Origin: Nostoc indistinguendum CM1-VF10
GTDB taxonomy: Bacteria > Cyanobacteriota > Cyanobacteriia > Cyanobacteriales > Nostocaceae
Direction: 5' to 3'
Assembly (NCBI GenBank): GCA_019359215.1
Contig: JAHHHS010000009.1
Span: forward strand, 62,001 to 126,000
DNA: 64,000 bases
Below the pieces are notes generated by a model, which was given only the letters and a program-made list of their open reading frames with translations, searched no databases and was not told the DNA's origin. Made by a program: the position numbers and the translations under genes. This document shows, one piece after another, positions 9,784 to 18,958 of this stretch (its first letter is position 1; every line of letters begins with the position of its first letter).

Positions 9784-10005
9784 ATGAACATTACGGTTGA
9801 ATACGACATTGAGGTTATCAAGGAAGAAGCACTTCAACTTGTTAAAAAGAGACTTGTTAACCGTCAGCAGCCAATTTATACCCTCTGTAAATATATTCCT
9901 TATCGTAACTGGGTTAATTTTGAACTTGAGTTAGAAAAAAACGAATTTCTGCTTAGAGATAGAATTATCGATCTACTGAATCACGAATCGTGGGAAGATG
10001 ATTGA
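9784..10005 (+). CDS. DUF4327 family protein
   Basis: The 73-residue cyanobacterial protein has the DUF4327 signature RQQPIYTLCKYIPYRNW, then FELELEKNEFLLRDRIIDLL and an acidic end. ATG 9784 gives the usual family length and has AAGGA about 8 bp upstream; the in-frame ATG at 9763 would add seven residues and begin right after a stable hairpin. Function unknown. It seems monocistronic and is bracketed by two hairpins that share TTGAGTCGGG. Confidence 0.85.
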   Translation: MNITVEYDIEVIKEEALQLVKKRLVNRQQPIYTLCKYIPYRNWVNFELELEKNEFLLRDRIIDLLNHESWEDD

Positions 10006-10082
10006 GGCTACATCTAAAAGCTGAATCTTATTAACGGCATTCCGATAAAATTAAAATTAAAAATTCATTTTTCAGCGTTAAA

Positions 10083-10106
10083 AACCCTCGAATTGAGTCG
10101 GGGGTT
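10083..10106 (+). terminator. Hairpin after the DUF4327 gene
   Basis: AACCCTCGA (10083-10091) pairs with TCGGGGGTT (10098-10106) with one G-T pair. No strong T-run follows, so terminator function is uncertain. It carries the same TTGAGTCGGG core as the hairpin before the gene. Confidence 0.4.
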
Positions 10107-10140
10107 ATAAACAAGAGATTATTAAAGTTGTAATAAATAT

Positions 10141-10289
10141 TTATAAAAAGGCGTCAGGAAAACCCATTCTTTTTAAAGATGGGATGAGAGACGCACTGAC
10201 ACTGTTGACGGTTGACGTTTAACAGTCAACAGTCAACAGTCAACATTTACGTGTTATTCCATCCCCTTTTAGGGGTGGGATGAGCTTAA
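10141..10289 (+). mobile_element. Short IS200/IS605-like structured element, copy 1
   Basis: This ORF-less 149-bp element has conserved ends shared with 50934-51037. The left part is TTATAAAAAGGCGTC plus a hairpin (CCCATTCTTT/AAAGATGGG), and the right part is CCCCTTTTAGGGGTGGGATG followed by AGCTTAA. An outer GTCAG/CTGAC stem encloses the left hairpin. The middle holds a CAACAGT heptamer repeat (about 10215-10244) absent from copy 2. Subterminal hairpins without long inverted repeats are typical of IS200/IS605-derived non-autonomous elements (PATE-like). HEARO/omega-RNA-type DNA is an alternative. Confidence 0.6.
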
Positions 10290-10374
10290 GAATAGGTTAG
10301 GTGCTTGAAAAGAAAACTATGACTAGTACAGGTCAGCGTAAATAAATATAACACACCCTATCACCGACTTAGTA

Positions 10375-10626
10375 TTAGGCAGACATCTCTTCTAACTCTA
10401 TCCATTCGTTGATAGATTGCCATTGCCTTGCGTAAACAGTAGTATTTCTACGTTTTTCTTTTTGGGGCTTGCTAGATAGTTTGCCTATGACAGCTTCGGT
10501 GAATGAACTGGATTGGTTCAGATTATAAACAGGCATTTCTTGCCAGCAGTGGCGGCAAAACCAGTAACTCTCTGCACCGCGTATATGCTCTAAAAGTAGA
10601 TTTGAACAGCAAGGACAGTAATTCAT
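10375..10626 (-). CDS. Small zinc-ribbon protein, unknown function
   Basis: The 83-residue protein has two CxxC-type knuckles (CPCC near residue 4 and CRHC near 24), as in a zinc ribbon, then a polar tail with QWQSINEWIELEE. It starts at ATG 10626. The cysteine spacing supports a real gene, but no function is recognised. Confidence 0.65.
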   Translation of the reverse strand: MNYCPCCSNLLLEHIRGAESYWFCRHCWQEMPVYNLNQSSSFTEAVIGKLSSKPQKEKRRNTTVYARQWQSINEWIELEEMSA

Positions 10627-11376
10627 ATTTTTCTAAAATCCTGTTAATAAAAGTGTTATTGCAAATCAGGGCAGCCAGTTGACAAGCCCATAGATATTTA
10701 AAACCAGGTGTCTATATTTGAACTATAAGGTTTAAATATGAGGAACTTGTGAAGAAAGTTAAAATATTTAATAGTCTCGTATAAATTATATTTTTTCTTT
10801 AAGTAATATTCTCAAGAAGAGGCAGGGGGAAGGGGGCAGGGAGCGGGAGGAAATGCTCCCTGACTCCTACCGTGGAATGAAGAGAGGAACATGGGTTTGA
10901 GTCCCCCACTTCTATTAAGTGGTTCTCGTACCCTATGGGAAGCTAGCGCAACAGGTGGGGTTGAATCCCCGTCTGAATTATCCCCCTTGCTCCCTACTCC
11001 CCTGCGTCTTTGTCAATATTTACACTCACCAAATTAATTTCAAAGGTTTCAGACTAACAAGACTACCAAAACCATCAATTAAGTTAATGTATTGAGATGG
11101 ATGGTCTGCTATCTCTAATTTGACAATAGAATGAGTTTAGCGGCTCTAAAATTCTATCTACTTACTGGTTTATTTATTAACTTACATTGTGTCCACATAT
11201 ATTAGGCATTCTAATATTTAAATGGCTAATTTATCAATATAGTTAATCCAAGTTGATTGATAGTTAATTGCACCAAAATAATTCCTGATTTTCAACAGCT
11301 TACTTTTTCTGATTGTCACTAGCTTTTACTAGTTCGTTTTGATATCAAAAAGATCATTAAAATCGACTAATTAACT
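10627..11376. other. 750-bp intergenic region with a structured GC-richer segment
   Basis: No ORF is supported. At 10866-10985, inside otherwise A+T-rich DNA, lies a structured stretch: CCACTT/AAGTGG around a 5-base loop, then a CCCTATGGG palindrome, then GGGGTTGAATCCCC. It is bracketed by G- and C-rich strings. The pattern resembles the scaffold of a TnpB/IscB-type guide RNA or a structured remnant of an IS605-type element. The final 300 bp are A+T-rich leader to the kinase gene. Confidence 0.4.
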
Positions 11377-14300
11377 ATGCGGTTCAACGATCAACTGATT
11401 AACTTACCTAGCTTAAATCATGTTATTAATCGTTCTCCCTTAACGATTAACCCTGAAAGTTTTGTAGTTGAAGCTATTATCTTGATGAGTCAGGAAAGAT
11501 GTAGTAATTATGCACCTACTAGTTTAAATTCGTCATTGGATTTAGGCTCCAGAAGTCAACCATCTAGTTGTGTCTTGGTTTTGGAAGAAGCAAATTTATT
11601 AGGCATTTTTACTGAAAAAGATGTACTGAGACTTATAGCTTCTGGAATGGACTTATCCAAGCTGACAATTGCTGAAGTGATGACGCAGCCAGTGGTTACC
11701 CTTAAAGAATCAGAAATTGGGGATATTTTCATTGCCTTATCCTTATTGCGTCAGCATCAGACTAATTATTTGCCCGTTTTGGACGATCGCGGACAATTAA
11801 TAGGAATCATTACCCAGACTAGCTTGCTACAAGCCTTCGACATGGTAAAAATGGTTGAAGTCGTTGAAGGATTGCAGCAATATTTACAAAAACCTAGAGA
11901 TGAATTCAGGCAGGTTAATCAGTCAATTGAGATAGAGCAAGTCCGCTATCAAACTCAAAATAACTTAAGATTATGGGTTGAGGCACAATCGGCTGAAATC
12001 ATGCAAGTTAATCAGGAACTTCAGCACGCCCTTGAAGAACTCCAGGTTGTAGAAGAAGAACTGCGCGAACAAAACGAAGAGTTGGCCGTTGCCCGTGAGC
12101 TAGTAGAATTGGAGCGCCAGCGTTACCAGGATTTGTTTGAATTCGCTCCAGATGGTTATTTGGTTACTGATACAGCAGGGATTATTCAAGAGGCTAACCG
12201 AGCAGCAGCCATCTTTCTGGCTGTACGCCAAAAATATTTGGTAAACAAACCATTAATTTTATTTATTGCTCACCAAGACCGCAAGACTTTTACCATTCGA
12301 CTAAATAATGAACAGCAGTGGGAAGCTTACCTAAAACCACGGGGAGGTAAAGCTTTTCCGGCTAGTATTAGAGCCTCTGCCATGTACGATTCAGAGGGTA
12401 AGCAAGTTGGCTGGCGCTGGTTACTGTGCGATATTAGCGATGTCTACGACGAGCTTCGCTTACGCCAGCAGGCAAAGGAAAGGCTGTGTAAAGCTTACGA
12501 GGAGTTGGAACAACGAGTGGCAGAACGGACAGCAGAACTTGTTATGTCCAATGTCCTATTGCAACAAGAAATTACCGTTAGCGAAGCTGCCCGAAGGGAA
12601 CGCCAACGCGCAGAAGTTGCATTACAACAAAGCGAAAACCTCTATCGCCATCTCGTGGAAAGCCAAATTGACATAATTATTCGCATTGATTTGCAAGGGC
12701 AAATTACCTTTACCAATGCGGTAGCTTGTCAAACCTTTGGCCGGAAAGAAGATGAGTTGCGTGGTCAATCATTTTTCCAGTTTCTTCATCCAGATGACTT
12801 GCCTGAAGCGATGGAAGATATAACAAATTTAGAATCTTCATTCCATCTTTTGACTAATCATGAGCGACGTGCATTCACAGTCAACGGTATCCGTTGGTTT
12901 CAATGGAATGCGATCGCAATTCATAATGACAAAGGAGAGGTTGTTGAAATCCAAGGGGTAGGCAGAGATATTACCGAAAGGCAAACCGCGCTACAGGAAT
13001 GCCAACTTGCCGAAGCCGCACTGCGTCAAAGCGAGGAGAAATTTCGCAATTTTGTCGAAAACACCCATGCCATCATTAGTATTATTAGCCCAGATTCATT
13101 CCATCCCTTGTACATTAGTCCTGCTTATGAGAATATTTGGGGCCGCTCTTGCCAAAGTCTTTACGACCAGCCAGACTCTTGGCTAGAGGCAATTCATCCA
13201 GACGACTGTGATTGCGCTACCAAATCAGTAAAGCAACTACTTAATGCTAAATCTAGTTCAGCAGAATATCGAATTTTGCGACCTGATAACTCGGTGCGCT
13301 GGATTTGGAATCGGGGTTTTGCTGCCTATGATGACCAAGGAGAAGTTGAGTACTATGGTTGCATTGCCGAAGATATCACCGAACGCAAACTGTCCGAAGA
13401 TTCATTGCGCCAGAGTGAGGAGAAATTTCGCACTATTGCCGAAAATATCCACGCAGCCATCTGGATTGCTAGTCCAGATTCATTCCGAACCTTGTACGTT
13501 AGTCCTGGTTATGAAAAAATTTGGGGTCGCTCTTGTCGCAATCTATTGGATCACCCTGAGTTCTGGATAGACAGCGTTCATCCAGACGATCGCGACATTA
13601 CAACCATTGCAGCAAAGCAACAGCTTAATGGTGAATCTGCTTCAATAGAATATCGAGTTTTGCGACCTGATGGATCGATGCGCTGGATCTGGGATCGGAG
13701 CTTTACTGTCTATGATGACCAAGGAAAAGTTCAGTACTATGGTGGCATCGCCGAAGATATTACCGAACGCAAACTGGCCGAAGAGTCACTGCAAGAAAGT
13801 GAAGCGCGATTGAGTTTAGCTACCGAAGCTGTTCAAATAGGGATATGGGATCGGAACCTGATCGCCAATACTGCTGTTTGGTCTGCCAATATGGGGCCAC
13901 TTTATGGTCTACCTGCCAACACCTTGTGTCCAACCTTTGAAGACTATCTTAATTTAGTCCATCCAGAAGACCGTGAATCTGTAGCTGCGAGTATAGATTG
14001 GATGATTAAGGAAGGAAAAGGATCTATAGAATATCGGATTGTCTGGCCCGACGGTAGCCTACACTGGTTAAACTGCAAAGGTCAGGTTTACTATAACGAA
14101 ATCGGTCAGCCGATTCGGATAATTAGCACAAATAGAGATGTCACTGAGAGCAAACTGGCAAAACAAAAAATCTCCGAACAAGCCGCTCTACTTGATATTG
14201 CCACCGATGCCATATTAGTTCGAGATTTCCAGTCTCAACTATTATTCTGGAATAAAGGCGCGGAGCGGATGTACGGTTGGCTTTCTACAGAAGTTATAGG

Positions 14301-15672
14301 AAAAGACCTCCAGGAGATTTTGTACTCAGCAGAAACTCAGCAGCAACTAGAAGTACCGTTAAAAAGGGTAGTTGAGAGTGGCTCGTGGCAAGGCGAGTTA
14401 TCTCAAGTTACCAAATCCGGTAAGGAAATTGTTGTAGAAAGTCGCTGGACATTGATGCGTGATGCTGAAGGAGAACCTAAATCTATCCTTACTGTTGACA
14501 CTGACATCACCGAAAAGAAACAACTTGAAGAACAGTTTTTTCGCACCCAGCGATTAGAAAGCCTTGGTACTCTTGCAGGTGGTATTGCCCACGACTTGAA
14601 CAATATATTGACACCAATTTTGGCCGCAGTTCAATTGCTACAGGGAACATTTTTCCAAGACGACCAAGAGCGTTTTGAGCAAATGTTGTCACTTGTAGAA
14701 ACCAACGCCAAACGTGGAGCAGCTTTAGTGAAGCGAATTTTGTCCTTTGCGCGAGGATTTAAAGGAGAGCGGACAATTATCCAAATTGAGTACCTGATTT
14801 CAGAAATTATCCAAATTGCTAAACAGACATTTCCCAAATCTATTAAATTTTCTACGGTTATTCCAGAACACATTTGGGCTATCACTGGAGACACCACACA
14901 ACTGCATCAAGTGTTGATGAATCTGGTAGTAAATGCCCGCGATGCTTTACCAGATGGCGGCAATATCAAAATTTCTGTGGAAAATAAGTTTATTGATGAA
15001 GCTTATACCAGAATGAATCTCGATGCTAAAGTTGGGTCTTATATTGTGATTACCGTTGCAGATAACGGAATTGGCATACCACCAGACGTATTAAATAGAA
15101 TTTTTGAGCCATTTTTTACTACAAAAGATGTCAATACAGGTATGGGGCTTGGCCTTTCAACAGTGCTTGGCATTATTAGAAGCCATGATGGTTTTATCAA
15201 AGTGTCTAACAATGTTAGTAGTGGCAGCAAATTTGACTTATTTTTACCAGCAGTGGCAGCAACCCAAGGCTTCAGCATAGAAGAGATGGATTTGCTACCA
15301 GGACAGGGAGAATTGATTTTGATTGTAGATGATGAAGCCCAAATTCGAGAGATTGCCACAATCATCCTGGAAAACCACAACTATAAGATACTAACTGCCA
15401 GTAATGGCATAGAGGCGATCGCACTTTATGCCCAACACAAGCATCAAATCAATGCCGTATTGATGGATATAATGATGCCGGACATGGACGGAATCACCAC
15501 TATTCGCACCTTGCAAAAAATAAACAAGCAGGTTCAAATTATTGCCTGTAGCGGACTGAACTTAATGCAAGTCTTTGCTCAAGCTGCTGATGCTAATGTG
15601 CAAGCAGTTTTATTAAAACCCTATACGGCCAAAGAATTATTAAAAAGTTTACACCACCTATTCAGAGGCTAG
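11377..15672 (+). CDS. CBS/multi-PAS hybrid sensor histidine kinase
   Basis: The 1431-residue protein has two CBS motifs (about 17-155), a coiled coil (about 190-250), roughly six PAS/PAC units (about 250-1045), a HisKA domain with phospho-His near 1071 (AGGIAHDLNNILTPI), and a HATPase domain (NLVVNARDAL near 1181, DNGIGIP near 1228, GMGLGLST near 1255). A receiver follows at about 1310-1430: VDDEAQI, acceptor Asp near 1363 in VLMDIMMPD, and Lys near 1414 in LLKPY. No transmembrane segment is seen, so sensing is cytoplasmic; CBS domains often bind adenine nucleotides. PAS units at about 550-675 and 677-800 are near-duplicates. It stands alone, without an adjacent response regulator gene. Confidence 0.95.
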   Translation: MRFNDQLINLPSLNHVINRSPLTINPESFVVEAIILMSQERCSNYAPTSLNSSLDLGSRSQPSSCVLVLEEANLLGIFTEKDVLRLIASGMDLSKLTIAEVMTQPVVTLKESEIGDIFIALSLLRQHQTNYLPVLDDRGQLIGIITQTSLLQAFDMVKMVEVVEGLQQYLQKPRDEFRQVNQSIEIEQVRYQTQNNLRLWVEAQSAEIMQVNQELQHALEELQVVEEELREQNEELAVARELVELERQRYQDLFEFAPDGYLVTDTAGIIQEANRAAAIFLAVRQKYLVNKPLILFIAHQDRKTFTIRLNNEQQWEAYLKPRGGKAFPASIRASAMYDSEGKQVGWRWLLCDISDVYDELRLRQQAKERLCKAYEELEQRVAERTAELVMSNVLLQQEITVSEAARRERQRAEVALQQSENLYRHLVESQIDIIIRIDLQGQITFTNAVACQTFGRKEDELRGQSFFQFLHPDDLPEAMEDITNLESSFHLLTNHERRAFTVNGIRWFQWNAIAIHNDKGEVVEIQGVGRDITERQTALQECQLAEAALRQSEEKFRNFVENTHAIISIISPDSFHPLYISPAYENIWGRSCQSLYDQPDSWLEAIHPDDCDCATKSVKQLLNAKSSSAEYRILRPDNSVRWIWNRGFAAYDDQGEVEYYGCIAEDITERKLSEDSLRQSEEKFRTIAENIHAAIWIASPDSFRTLYVSPGYEKIWGRSCRNLLDHPEFWIDSVHPDDRDITTIAAKQQLNGESASIEYRVLRPDGSMRWIWDRSFTVYDDQGKVQYYGGIAEDITERKLAEESLQESEARLSLATEAVQIGIWDRNLIANTAVWSANMGPLYGLPANTLCPTFEDYLNLVHPEDRESVAASIDWMIKEGKGSIEYRIVWPDGSLHWLNCKGQVYYNEIGQPIRIISTNRDVTESKLAKQKISEQAALLDIATDAILVRDFQSQLLFWNKGAERMYGWLSTEVIGKDLQEILYSAETQQQLEVPLKRVVESGSWQGELSQVTKSGKEIVVESRWTLMRDAEGEPKSILTVDTDITEKKQLEEQFFRTQRLESLGTLAGGIAHDLNNILTPILAAVQLLQGTFFQDDQERFEQMLSLVETNAKRGAALVKRILSFARGFKGERTIIQIEYLISEIIQIAKQTFPKSIKFSTVIPEHIWAITGDTTQLHQVLMNLVVNARDALPDGGNIKISVENKFIDEAYTRMNLDAKVGSYIVITVADNGIGIPPDVLNRIFEPFFTTKDVNTGMGLGLSTVLGIIRSHDGFIKVSNNVSSGSKFDLFLPAVAATQGFSIEEMDLLPGQGELILIVDDEAQIREIATIILENHNYKILTASNGIEAIALYAQHKHQINAVLMDIMMPDMDGITTIRTLQKINKQVQIIACSGLNLMQVFAQAADANVQAVLLKPYTAKELLKSLHHLFRG

Positions 15673-15685
15673 TACCGCAAGGCGG

Positions 15686-15710
15686 AAGTCAAAAGTCAAA
15701 AGTCAAAAGT
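15686..15710. repeat. Heptamer tandem repeat (STRR)
   Basis: Three tandem copies of GTCAAAA lie just after the kinase stop. Heptameric short tandem repeats of this kind are typical of heterocyst-forming cyanobacteria. Confidence 0.75.
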
Positions 15711-15958
15711 ATTATGGAATAAGCTCTTTAGGGATTTTTAATGGTTGTTCTATTTACGCAACCGTGACATATTAGTGGGACTTAAACAAAAAGTAGCCAG
15801 AAAAAACCATCAAACGTACATACAGAAACACTTTGACACCGTTTTGACTAGTTTGTTGATATATAGGAACCATATTTGATTTATGAAAAAAGCTACGAGA
15901 TAATACGGAGAAATATATCTGTCTAACAGCGAACCATGATAAACCAGCATCTACAAGG

Positions 15959-16309
15959 CGCGATGCCTGCGGTGTTCTCGTTGCCATCGCAGAACTACAA
16001 GAATTTATAGATGATCGCCCAGATGCGCGTGAGGTGAGGAAAGCATTGGCAGCAAAACTGGTTTATCAAGGCTACAAGTATGAGGAAATTCAAACAATTT
16101 TAGATGTGTCACGCTTTGCTCCGAATTGCCCGTCACAAAATCCCATTGAGGATATTTAGTTACAAGCTAAAACCTGGGTGCGACGTTTTTGTGCTTTGAT
16201 TCCTTCATTCTCTCATCTCAAATGGATGGTTCAGTAGTTTATCCAACACACTACCTTTGATTTTTTCACTCTTCAAATGTACGGAGCTTTTTCAGAAATC
16301 AAATATTAG
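15959..16309 (+). pseudogene. Internally deleted IS630-family transposase remnant
   Basis: One frame gives an IS630 N-terminal helix-turn-helix region (FIDDRPDAREVRKALA, LVYQGYKYEEIQTILDVS). It joins directly to the family's C-terminal end (APNCPSQNPIEDI, stop, LQAKTWVRRF, LKWMVQ, stop, FIQHTTFDFF). The middle of the protein is missing. Two TAG codons stand where the family has tryptophan (TGG), consistent with point mutation after the deletion. It is clearly non-functional. I could not define the ends of the original element. Confidence 0.8.
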
Positions 16310-16353
16310 TCCTATATCAATACGTTTGGGTTGAAGGTAAATTTTAAAGCCTA

Positions 16354-16626
16354 TTAAGAACCTTGCAAAAGCTCATTGATTGAACTTATACTCTGTTTAA
16401 TCTGTTCTATCAGAGGAGTTCTTAATAAGTTAAGAGTTTCGGCTGAGAGGTTGAGTAATCCCAAAGCATATAATAAGCTCGAGATCCCAATAAATAGAGC
16501 CAAAAATCTACCAAAACAACCGGGATTAATTTCAATAAAACCTAATTTAGATTGCCCAATTACAGCAATGGTTATAAAAACAATCCCTGCTATTATAAAT
16601 GCGTTACTCGAAGTTAAATCTGTCAT
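16354..16626 (-). CDS. Small membrane protein, unknown function
   Basis: The 90-residue protein has two predicted transmembrane helices (about 9-27, IIAGIVFITIAVIGQ, and about 38-58, FLALFIGISSLLYALGLL) separated by a short loop, then an amphipathic tail. It starts at ATG 16626. An 84-codon frame on the opposite strand over the same DNA looks like a shadow because only this strand gives coherent membrane segments. No family recognised. Confidence 0.55.
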   Translation of the reverse strand: MTDLTSSNAFIIAGIVFITIAVIGQSKLGFIEINPGCFGRFLALFIGISSLLYALGLLNLSAETLNLLRTPLIEQIKQSISSINELLQGS

Positions 16627-16904
16627 TTAATTATATTAAGATACCTCTGTACTTTTATTGTAACTATTATTAATTCAAATTAAAAGTGCGGAGAATCATG
16701 CAGTTAATCAAGCGCTACCATCACTGGGTGCGCCGTTGTAATTGTCATGTCAGTTATTTTAATACCATCCGAAATATTCCCGTGCATATTATATAAACCA
16801 AAGGCATTAGCTGGAAAACTACCGACTGGTACTGAGCATTTTGGACATTGCACCAAGTACGATACTTACCTCTTCCGTGCTCCACGAACCTTTGCGCCCC
16901 TACC

Positions 16905-16948
16905 CTACGGGAAGGCGTTCGCGTAGCGTCTCGTAGAGAAGCGCCTAT
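16905..16948. repeat. Dispersed palindromic repeat
   Basis: A GC-rich palindrome-laden stretch (CCTACGGGAAGG, GCGTAGCG, CGTAGAGAAGCG) matches a repeat style that is very common in Nostoc intergenic DNA. Related pieces occur near 35355-35390. Confidence 0.55.
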
Positions 16949-16952
16949 GCAT

Positions 16953-16987
16953 AAAAAAACTACCCCTCTCCGCCACCGGAAAGGGGT
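16953..16987 (-). terminator. Terminator of ndhC-ndhK-ndhJ
   Basis: On the minus strand ACCCCTTTCC pairs with GGAGAGGGGT around a short loop, followed by AGTTTTTTT. It lies about 30 bp after the ndhJ stop, as expected for the operon end. Confidence 0.75.
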
Positions 16988-17018
16988 TAATCACTGCTGA
17001 AACTCAGCATTTAGCAGT

Positions 17019-17549
17019 TTAATAAGCGTCTTGCAACTCGTAGAAATCAGGCGAGATGTAATCCTTCCGCAAAGGCCAACCTACCCAATCTTCCGGCATC
17101 AAAAGCCGTTTGAGATTTGGGTGTCCTTCGTAGATAATGCCGAACATATCGTAAGACTCGCGCTCTTGCCAATCTGCTGTCTTCCAAATCCAGTACAGAG
17201 AAGGGACTACGGGGTTTTCCCGTGGTAAGAACACCTTAACTCGCACTTCTTCGGGGCGATCGCTATTATCACCCACTTTAATCAAGTGATACACACTCAC
17301 CAATTCCTGTCCTGGCCCAAGGTCAACGCCACCTTGAAACTGGAGATAATTAAACCCGTAAGCATAAAGGGCTGTAGCGGTAGGAAGCAAGAAATCTGCC
17401 GCCACCTTAATTATCTCTACACCATTCTTATCCGGTGCTAGAAACTCATGGCCAAAGCCATTTTCCGTCAACCACTGGGAAATTTTACCCGCTTGTACCA
17501 ATGACTCTTCTTTCTCTGCTGGTACTGGTTTAGATTCTTCTTCAGCCAC
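17019..17549 (-). CDS. ndhJ: NAD(P)H-quinone oxidoreductase subunit J
   Basis: The 176-residue NDH-1 peripheral-arm subunit matches the NuoC/30-kDa family: [26 protein letters not shown] and the family motif [20 protein letters not shown]. It takes part in respiratory and cyclic electron flow in the thylakoid membrane. It is last in ndhC-ndhK-ndhJ and overlaps ndhK by 8 bp, which implies translational coupling. Confidence 0.97.
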   Translation of the reverse strand: MAEEESKPVPAEKEESLVQAGKISQWLTENGFGHEFLAPDKNGVEIIKVAADFLLPTATALYAYGFNYLQFQGGVDLGPGQELVSVYHLIKVGDNSDRPEEVRVKVFLPRENPVVPSLYWIWKTADWQERESYDMFGIIYEGHPNLKRLLMPEDWVGWPLRKDYISPDFYELQDAY

Positions 17550-18279
17550 GGCTTTGTTCCTCCTTTTGCGCCTTTTCTGTCAGCAGTGCAGGTGGTATCG
17601 GCATACCGATCGCTTCTGCCAATTCCTTCGGTGGTGCAGAGCGAGTTGCTGATTGCAAATACTTACCAGTTAAGATTTCCTCTACTGGCTTCAGGTTATG
17701 AGTCGTGCTGTAGTAGCGGTGGGTTTGCTTAATTTTATCCCGCTCTTGCATCGATTCATTAGAGATTTTCTTCCGCAGCTTGATGATTGCGTCGATAATT
17801 GCTTCTGGACGGGGAGGACAACCAGGCAAATACACATCCACAGGAATCAGTTTATCGACTCCGCGCACTGCTGTGGTGGAATCAGCGCTGAACATTCCGC
17901 CAGTAATTGTGCAAGCACCCATCGCAATTACATACTTCGGCTCTGGCATTTGTTCATAAAGACGCACCAGTTGGGGGGCCATCTTCATATTAATAGTCCC
18001 TGCCGTAATAATTAAATCGGCTTGGCGGGGGCTAGAACGGGGAATTAGTCCAAAACGGTCAAAGTCAAATCGTGAACCAATTAAAGCTGCGAACTCAATA
18101 AAGCAGCAAGCAGTACCAAATAGCAACGGCCAAAGACTAGAAAGCCGCGCCCAGTCGTAGAGATCATCAACCGTCGTCAGAATGACGTTTTCTGAAAGGT
18201 CTTGAGTGATTGTAGTCCGCTCAATGGGGTTGATGATTCGTTCTTTGCCCTGGGTTGTTAAGTTAGAATTCAAGACCAT
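17542..18279 (-). CDS. ndhK: NAD(P)H-quinone oxidoreductase subunit K
   Basis: The 245-residue NuoB/PSST homologue carries the N2 [4Fe-4S] ligands: adjacent cysteines in [12 protein letters not shown], one in [10 protein letters not shown] and one in [11 protein letters not shown]. It has a cyanobacterial C-terminal extension. It overlaps ndhC by 10 bp and ndhJ by 8 bp, so the three form a tight operon. Confidence 0.98.
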   Translation of the reverse strand: MVLNSNLTTQGKERIINPIERTTITQDLSENVILTTVDDLYDWARLSSLWPLLFGTACCFIEFAALIGSRFDFDRFGLIPRSSPRQADLIITAGTINMKMAPQLVRLYEQMPEPKYVIAMGACTITGGMFSADSTTAVRGVDKLIPVDVYLPGCPPRPEAIIDAIIKLRKKISNESMQERDKIKQTHRYYSTTHNLKPVEEILTGKYLQSATRSAPPKELAEAIGMPIPPALLTEKAQKEEQSRG

Positions 18280-18632
18280 TCCAAAGCTCCTTTACGCCAC
18301 GCGTAAACTAAAGCGACTACAAGAATTGCAATAAAGACTAGCGCTTCAATAAATGCTAATAACCCCAAACGGTGGAAAGCTACCGCCCAAGGATACAAGA
18401 AAACAGTCTCCACATCAAAGACGACGAAGACCAAAGCAAACATGTAGTAGCGAATGTTGAACTGAATCCAGGCTCCCCCAATGGGTTCCATGCCAGATTC
18501 GTAGGTGGTGCGCCGTTCTGGGCTGTAACCACTGGGTCGTAGGAGCTTGGAAGCTGAGAGCGCTAAGGCAGGAACTAGGCTACAGACTATGAAGAAGCCT
18601 AGAAGGTACTCGTAACCGCTGAGGACAAACAC
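18270..18632 (-). CDS. ndhC: NAD(P)H-quinone oxidoreductase subunit 3
   Basis: The 120-residue membrane subunit (NuoA/ND3) has three transmembrane helices and the conserved loop [20 protein letters not shown] and [15 protein letters not shown]. It is first in the ndhCKJ operon; its promoter should lie in the divergent gap shared with rubA. Confidence 0.98.
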   Translation of the reverse strand: MFVLSGYEYLLGFFIVCSLVPALALSASKLLRPSGYSPERRTTYESGMEPIGGAWIQFNIRYYMFALVFVVFDVETVFLYPWAVAFHRLGLLAFIEALVFIAILVVALVYAWRKGALEWS

Positions 18633-18958
18633 AATGAGTATCTACCGTTTATGGAGTATTTTAAGTTGAGAGTGGGGAGTTGGGAGTGGGGAAAGGGGAG
18701 ATGAGGGAGCAGGGGGAGCAGGGGGAGAATAACTATTGATTTTTAACTAATGCCCAATGCCCAATGCCCCATACCCAATACCCAATCCCTTGAATTACGT
18801 TACTTTCTTTTACATTATATCTGTTTGGTTTTTCTGAAATCTGGGAAACAGATACACTTCAAGTATTTAATTAGCTTTTGATAGTGATAGAAAAGCCTAA
18901 CAATTATGTCATAATTTGTAACGTATATTTCAGATTTCTCCTCTGCGAGGCCCTAGCC
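18633..18958. repeat. Divergent promoter region with tandem repeats, between ndhC and rubA
   Basis: The gap holds G-rich short repeats (GAGCAGGG type, about 18665-18730) and heptamer-like CCAATGC/CCAATAC units (about 18748-18788). A+T-rich DNA before rubA must carry the promoters for both divergent genes. No ORF is supported. Confidence 0.55.

Noticed and set aside
10920..10980. Possible tRNA because of GGGGTTGAATCCCC resembling a T arm
   Set aside because: No acceptor stem, anticodon arm or D arm can be drawn around it, and the loop is one base short.
15772..15987. Minus-strand open frame of 71 codons
   Set aside because: It overlaps the IS630 remnant antisense and has no recognisable features.
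16376..16630. Open frame on the plus strand opposite the small membrane protein
   Set aside because: The minus-strand frame gives two coherent transmembrane helices and a good ATG; the plus frame is a shadow with basic-rich composition.
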